Source: Cunninghamia lanceolata (lineage: Eukaryota > Streptophyta > Pinopsida > Cupressales > Cupressaceae). Taken from it: a stretch of DNA of 64,000 bases. Below, piece after piece: positions 58,410-64,000 of the stretch. Both the position numbers and the translations under genes were made by a program. Positions within the stretch are counted from its first letter, which is position 1, and each line of letters opens with the position of its first letter. Where the stretch lies: positions 13,770,501-13,834,500 of the forward strand of contig BSBN01000140.1 of the NCBI GenBank assembly GCA_027924645.1. Direction: 5' to 3'. Below the pieces are notes generated by a model. The model had not been told where the DNA came from and made no database searches. It was given only the letters and a program-made list of their open reading frames with translations.

Positions 58410-60281
58410 CTAAGGCCACCAAGAAAAGGAAAACCAATATTTTCCCTTATCAAACACCTTATTTTCATTTGCATACACTAGGCCAAGCCTGGGAATGATG
58501 CCATGGTCTGACCACAAACAAACCTGTTCATTTGCATATTCAACCTTCTGATTTATTTTGTCACTATCAACCTTATGCAAATGACCCTCAGCATCAGGAA
58601 ACAAGTGGACGCAGCATGTATCAGGCAATGCATACTCAAATGGTATGTAACACTTGTCATCATCTGCATCAGCAGTATGCATTGCAAAATGATTTCCTAG
58701 CTGGACTGAAAACTGAAAACACTCAAAGTCCATCACACAACTAGGAAAAATAGGGCTCTCTTCATATGCTGGCCTCTCAAAAGGAAAGCTTTCAAATTCA
58801 CAATTGTGCACATCATGCACACAACCAACAGTAGCACCAAACTGGAAAAGATTAGGCTCTGGCATCTCTTTCAAATCAGGCACATTTTTACAGTCACTTA
58901 CCTGATGTATGTTGTTTCCTCTTTCATCAGGATGAGAAACAAAATCCAAGTCAAAAATAGTGTCTAAATCTTCACCATACTCAGACAGATCCTCATCATC
59001 ACATGTGTCATAAATGGGTGACCCAGGTGCATCAGCTTGATCATAATATGCCATTTGTTCATGGGCAGCAGAACATGCATCTTCATTACCAATGGATTCA
59101 CTCTGTGGAGGAGTATCAGCCTGTGTGTCATAAGAAAAATAGCCATCAAATGAAAAACAATCATGCTCTGCACTAGCATTTGTTTCAATCCCTGACTGCT
59201 CTTCATGATCTCCATGTGTTTGAAAGGAAGGCAATGGGTCACACATGGAACTATTTCTCTATTTGCTTATACCTTCTCTGTCTTGAGTACAATACTCACA
59301 ATTGTCTCCATAGGTCCATTCCAATAGTTGCTCATTACTGTCCACAACCTCGTTGTTATTTTCATGGCCAGCTGCCTCAACATTGCAATGGGAGTATTCA
59401 TTAGTCCTTTCCTTGGCATCCTCAGTATTTATTTTTTCATCTTCACATGATGCCTTAATCAATTGGTCATTTGCAGCTTCACAACTATTTTTCACACCAA
59501 AGCCTGTGGATAGAGAATTCTGCATATGCTCATTTCTGATTTTTTCTATGTTTTCTATGAACTTGTATGCCATCTGCATATTTGTCACCTTGAAATCCCT
59601 CAGTACTGCACTAGAACCCTCCTCAAAAGCCTCAAAATATATGCCAACACAGGCTGAAGTGTCAGGTCTGAAGACTTCTGGGATCTGTGAAAGGGTTACT
59701 GCAAACCTATGACTGAAATCAATACATAGCTCTTTATCTTGTTTTCTGATTTTCATCAATTCTGCAACAAGATCAGCAGGTTCTTTTGCAAATTCCTTTT
59801 TGAAACAGTTAGTAAGCTCATCCCAACAGGCAAAGAATCTCTTTGGAAAGCTCAAATACCAGTCTTTTGCTTTTGCATCAAAGGACCTAACAAAGAACCT
59901 CATCCATATATCCTCATCTCTAAATGAATGTTTTCCCATGAAACTGTGAAAATTTTGGATATGTGCATTCCCATCACAAACACTGTGACCACTAAATCTA
60001 GGCATCTGATAGTATATCCTAGCAGGCATACTTTCTACTTTATAATCAACCCATGACAAATCTAACTGGTCATACAAAGGATAAAAAGGGCTGGCAGGAG
60101 GTTTAGCTTTCTGACTGGCAGACACAACAAGGTTATCACTATTCAACTGGGCCTGCCAAGCTTCTAAGAGTATCAACCTATTTTTAATCTCTTCTATTCT
60201 TTAATCCAACAAATCATCCCCCTTTTGACTGAGTATGGGTGTATACATGTTTGGATTCATGAAATTCCTATTTTTAGACAT
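58410..60281 (-). pseudogene. Gag of element E (nearly intact, two stops)
   Basis: ATG at 60281 (MSKNRNFMNPNMYTP..) opens 624 codons in one frame with only two premature stops: TAA about 26 codons in (Gln expected) and TAG near 59256 between ..REGISK and RNSSMCDP.. The Retrotrans_gag core is RIYYQMPRFSGHSVCDGNAH, then MRFFVRSFDAKAKDWYLSFP and WDELTNCFKKEFAKEP (about 60010-59770). The rest is acidic, with Asp/Glu/His-rich segments, and ends KVFDKGKYWFSFSWWP, clearly related to the KIFDKGKHGFFFW end of the tandem-array Gag. No zinc knuckle. It is the best-preserved Gag in the window, so it is probably the most recently active family here. Confidence 0.88.
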
Positions 60282-60555
60282 CCTTTGCATTCCTAAGACC
60301 TGTAACCTCCCCTGGCATCTAACCTATGCAGCAAAACAACAAATATAAAGGGGAAGGAACAAGGTACCTTTTCTCATCCAGATGTTGAAGTCTGAACAGC
60401 ACATTTTTCATCACAACACACACATCAACTTTTCATGTGCGCTTGAATCTTTTGCAGAATCACCACTACTCCAGAGAGGACAAAATTTACAGCAGTTGAA
60501 AGCTCATTTTCTAGGTTCATTCCACCAGCAGAGCATCATCATTCACATGAAAGAG

Positions 60556-60573
60556 TCCCCAGCGGAGTCGCCG
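60556..60573 (-). other. PBS of element E
   Basis: Minus strand CGGCGACTCCGCTGGGGA, three bases after the LTR end CCAACA. It matches the TGGCGACTCYGCTGGGGA type at all but the first base. Confidence 0.85.
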
Positions 60574-60576
60574 TTT

Positions 60577-62916
60577 TGTTGGTTTTTTCTTCTGAATCAG
60601 CATTAGGGTTTGCCAGTTCTAATGCACAGGCAGATTCAGCCAACTAAATATAGGAGGTTGTGTGAGCTCCTCCCCTTCACTTCTGGTTCTGCCGCACCAA
60701 GGGGGTGTCCCTATTTGATAAAAATATGACCTTGAGTAGCTCAACGACAGAAGGATATAACTTGACAGCAACAGGTAGAATACTCTCATGTAAGGACCAA
60801 GATTTGTGTAACAAATCACAAGGTTGGCAACATTCTTGGACATAATGTCTGGTTAGGGATGAGAGCATGCAAGGGTTTCCTACTCCTAATCCTACAACTA
60901 ATAGATGGAAAAATGAAATGGTTTGAATTGGTGCTTGGAGTTATGGGACTTTCCTAGACCCATTGAACAGACAGATCCCCAAACCAGTGCCTTATCTGGG
61001 CAGCAGAGTCATATCTAAGAATGTAAATGTCTCCCCATGACAACACTAATTCATATCCAGAGGACCTGAGAATAATGCTACTGTCTAATAGCAACATGTC
61101 CAAGAAAGTGTATTACTAATGATACTACTTAACAGATCCTATGATGCAATCTATTTTCCTTTGTATCTGATCAAAAGCCTATTTAACCACTCCTTGAGTA
61201 GATGCAATAAATTAGACACACAGTATGCATATACTGAAAAACTTAGAAGCCCTTGACAACCTTGTTTGAAAGGAAAACAAATGACATACAGGAGACAATC
61301 AGAAACAATACACACATAGGTGTTTTTCATTTAAAATCAATCTGTATAGAAAGTCATCACAGGGAAAATCATCATTTACAGGCCAAGATAGATTAGTACA
61401 CTAGACCAAGGACTGAGTCTGTAGAAAAAAATGCCTTTCAAAATGTGAACACCTTATGTTCAGAGCCAGAGCAGAAAGCCAAAAAAACATTCAACCCCTC
61501 AAAAGTAACACAGCCAGACCATTATAAACAGAACCGTGCACATTCAACAATTAATTACATGGCCAGAAGTGAAAAATCTGCTAGATACATCTATCACAAA
61601 ATGGCGCTCAGAAGTTATTGCTGCAACAGATAAGAAAGGCCTCGAGCCCTGCGCCGCCATCTGGAAGTCTTCATCCAAAAATCAGGCAACCTGATTGTGT
61701 GTACCATCGCCCATACCTCTACACTGTCGCCATTGATGGCTCAACCACCCGCGTTTCACTTGGGAACTGTCGCAGCGTTCAAAATGGAGCGTTCCCGCCA
61801 AAATGCATTTTACTGAAGTTTCAAATATGTAGGAAGAATAGTCCCACATGCACGGCGCAGCGAACACTTTAGCACATTATAAACATAGCCAAATGCATAA
61901 TAGGTGTCAAGCACTTTTGCCACGCTTGACACACGCCTCTCAGCCCAAAGCCCATCGCCATGACACGAGCCATCGGCCAACTCCCAAATTCTCCTACCGA
62001 CATCACTAGTCTCACCGATCACACCTCCGCAAGCCTCTGTCGGCTAGACATAGTCTATCAGCCAACCCAAAAGCTTCCCCACCGATCTCAAAGGTTACGC
62101 CGATGCCTACTTCACATCCAGGTCATCGGCAAGACATATGCCGATGACTCTTCATCGGCAAAACCTCAAACTGTCGGCCCAACCTAGAAGTCCTCTGCCA
62201 ATCGCACATGTTACGCCGATCAACACAACATCCAAGGTCTTCGGCGAGACCACCATCCCTCGGAACAACAAGAAACTCCCTAGCCGATAGTATAAGTCAC
62301 CCTGATGGCTAGCCTCAAGCCATCCACCATTGGCCAGACCCTCCACAGTTAGTCCAACATCTGCCCGCTCACCCGATAGCCAAAGTCATGCCGATGGCAC
62401 ATTACATTCCCCATCGGCTAGAGATGAACCGTCGGGCAAGCACAAATCTCCTTTGCCGATGAACAAAGTCACACCGACAACACCTTGGCTTCCCACCTCT
62501 CCTTCCGTCGGGTTGAACCATTGGTTTAGTTCAATGCTTAAGTTCAACTACGAGGATCAACCGAGAAGTTCAACACCTATACCAACTCAGTCGGCAACAT
62601 AAAAGCAACCCCGCGAACCCATTAAACCGATGAACTGGTTCAACCTGATGGTTCAATGGCAAGGTTCAAACATAAAAAATACTCCATCGGCAAAACACTT
62701 CAACCGAGATCAAAATCACTAAGCATCGAACCATTGAACCTTGAACCATTGAGAAAAGGGTTTAAGTGGGAAGTTCAATGATACAATATTTATGCAAGGT
62801 AAATGCATGATATGACCCGTTAGAAGAAAGAATGAACCCTGATTCGCTGAACCGTTGAACATTTGAAAAAAGGGGGTCAAGTTCAAACTAAAATGTTGAA
62901 GACACAAAAATGAACT
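60577..62916 (-). mobile_element. LTR 2 of gag-only element E, interrupted
   Basis: Begins TGTTGGTTTTTTCTTCTGAATC and follows LTR 1 to ..CACAAAAATGAACT (62916), where a new LTR-like start interrupts it. The last 160 bases expected from LTR 1 are not seen. It has an insertion of about 40 bases of CCGAT-type sequence near 62125 relative to LTR 1. Confidence 0.88.
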
Positions 62917-64000
62917 TGTTGTGATGTTCACAACATGCCCCATTATTGCTCCTTAGCAAAATGGGGACCCCTGCTGTCGCTTTGCTTTTTGCTTCTGCTT
63001 GTGTTTGTCTGCTTTCTGGCGGTTTGGTAAAAATGAGTCAGGTGCATCATCATCATGAAGGTCAAAATGAGGTAGGTCATCATCATGAGGTCAGTTTGTC
63101 AAAGTTCATATTTTGTTTCTATGACCTCATATTTAGAAAGAGCTTGAAATTCCATGCAGGTTTCCCTTTTACATCACTTGAAAATTCGTCCATATGTGGA
63201 AGTTATGCACAGTCAAAGTTTTGGTCAACCTGATAATCGCAAGTGATCATCATATTTTTATATCCTCAATCATGTTGTCAAGGTCATCATGATCTTGATC
63301 TATCACCTGATAAAATCATGCAGTCGAAATATTCAGATGTCAATCTTAGGTGATAGTGCCCTTTACCCGTCAAATGACCTTATGCGCATCATGAGCATCA
63401 TGTTTTGAGTGTAACCTGATATTTCATAACAACGAGCATCATGATATTTTTACATCACCTGATATTATAATATCATGCTAATATTATAATATCACCCTGC
63501 TTAGAAAATCCACCATCTGCATATTTGCATGCGCATGTCAAAATCCTGATGATCATCATCATCCTGATCTTTCAAGGGAGGGTCATATTTACTGATATTC
63601 GCCAATATGATGATGACGCCATCATATCCTCCTGATCTCCTTTTGCATGATCATGATGATCACCCTATCTTTTAAGGGAGGGTGATATTCCATTCCTCAA
63701 CAGCATGATCATATTTTAAATATCACCCTAGCGCTAACCTGATGATGACCTCAACTCATCCTCATGCTCCGAAGACGGAATATGATGATTACATCATCAT
63801 GATATTCGATGAGGAGGATCATCATATTTTTTATCCTGTCATGTTGTCAAGATCATCATGATCCTGTTTGTCTACCCGATATTTCGTAATGTCCTCCTGC
63901 CGAGAAATATGACCTTTTGCAAATATCCTGATGACGTCATCCCGACCTGATAAACGAAGAAGCAAATATTAGGACGACATCATCATCACATTTCCCTTCG
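62917..64000. mobile_element. Probable start of another LTR element (partial)
   Basis: TGTTGTGATGTTCACAACA (62917-62935) is an 8-bp-arm perfect hairpin starting with TG, exactly where LTR 2 of element E stops. The following 1 kb is packed with ATCATC, GATGAT, CATGAT and CCTGATAT motifs and two AAGGGAGGGTSATATT phrases (63574, 63675). No gene is recognisable; the ORF at 62946-63233 is Ser/His-rich low-complexity sequence. The element runs off the window. Confidence 0.45.

Larger units (their letters stand above)
58273..60576 (-). mobile_element. Internal domain of gag-only element E
   Basis: 2304 bases, almost the same size as the internal domains of the tandem array, with the same order on the minus strand: PBS, leader of about 275 bases, Gag, short tail. 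No pol is present. Confidence 0.88.

Noticed and set aside
58410..60281. Element E gag as a host acidic protein gene
   Set aside because: It lies between matched LTRs and a PBS, has a Retrotrans_gag core and two nonsense codons.

Overview
The window looks like repeat-dominated, AT-rich nuclear DNA from a large-genome seed plant, most likely a gymnosperm. That assignment is an inference. It rests on one small plant peptide-hormone gene in about 64 kb of old, nested LTR retrotransposons, solo LTRs and microsatellites, with long Gag/Pol frames full of decay. No rRNA, tRNA gene, CRISPR array or bacterial-type operon is visible.

Layout. 1-9205: a Ty3-type chromodomain element on the + strand. Its 5' LTR is cut by the window edge. 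A palindromic 1-kb segment sits between that LTR and gag, the Gag-Pol is decayed and lacks the RT active site, and the 3' LTR is about 2.6 kb. 9206-18748: AT-rich sequence with (TA)n and (CA)n tracts, a GC-rich SINE-like patch, an inverted copy of sequence from 1.5 kb, a decayed minus-strand gag-like remnant and a solo LTR with perfect target-site duplications. 18749-19060: the one convincing host gene, a 103-aa secreted precursor ending in a CEP-like peptide. 21655-22990: a decayed coiled-coil ORF. 23494-30912: a Ty1/copia-like element (LTR, PBS, coiled-coil plus zinc-knuckle Gag) split by a complete Ty3 chromovirus insertion at 25229-30364 with TSD TTCTT. 31653-32062: an unrecognised ORF cut by the next structure.

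32063-54571 is the most striking region. One LTR-retrotransposon family is arranged LTR-internal-LTR-internal-LTR-internal-LTR, with three internal domains and four LTRs of about 4.53 kb at a period of about 6.8 kb, all on the minus strand. Each internal domain is about 2.27 kb and encodes only a Gag of about 639 codons, with no pol. Each complete LTR also carries fragments that I read as captured host coding sequence: a piece of translation factor eIF5B and a piece of the spliceosomal GTPase Snu114 (plant GFA1/CLO).

54572-62916: an LTR of another family, then a second gag-only element (LTRs about 2.46 kb, internal domain 2.30 kb, Gag about 623 codons) with the same plan. 62917-64000: what seems to be the start of a further element that interrupts the second LTR.

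In most of the decayed ORFs the premature stops are mainly TAG at positions where the frame expects Gln or Trp, which fits C-to-T decay of methylated retrotransposon DNA. Apart from the CEP-like gene nothing here is likely to make a functional host protein. The gag-only families would need enzymes supplied in trans by autonomous relatives.
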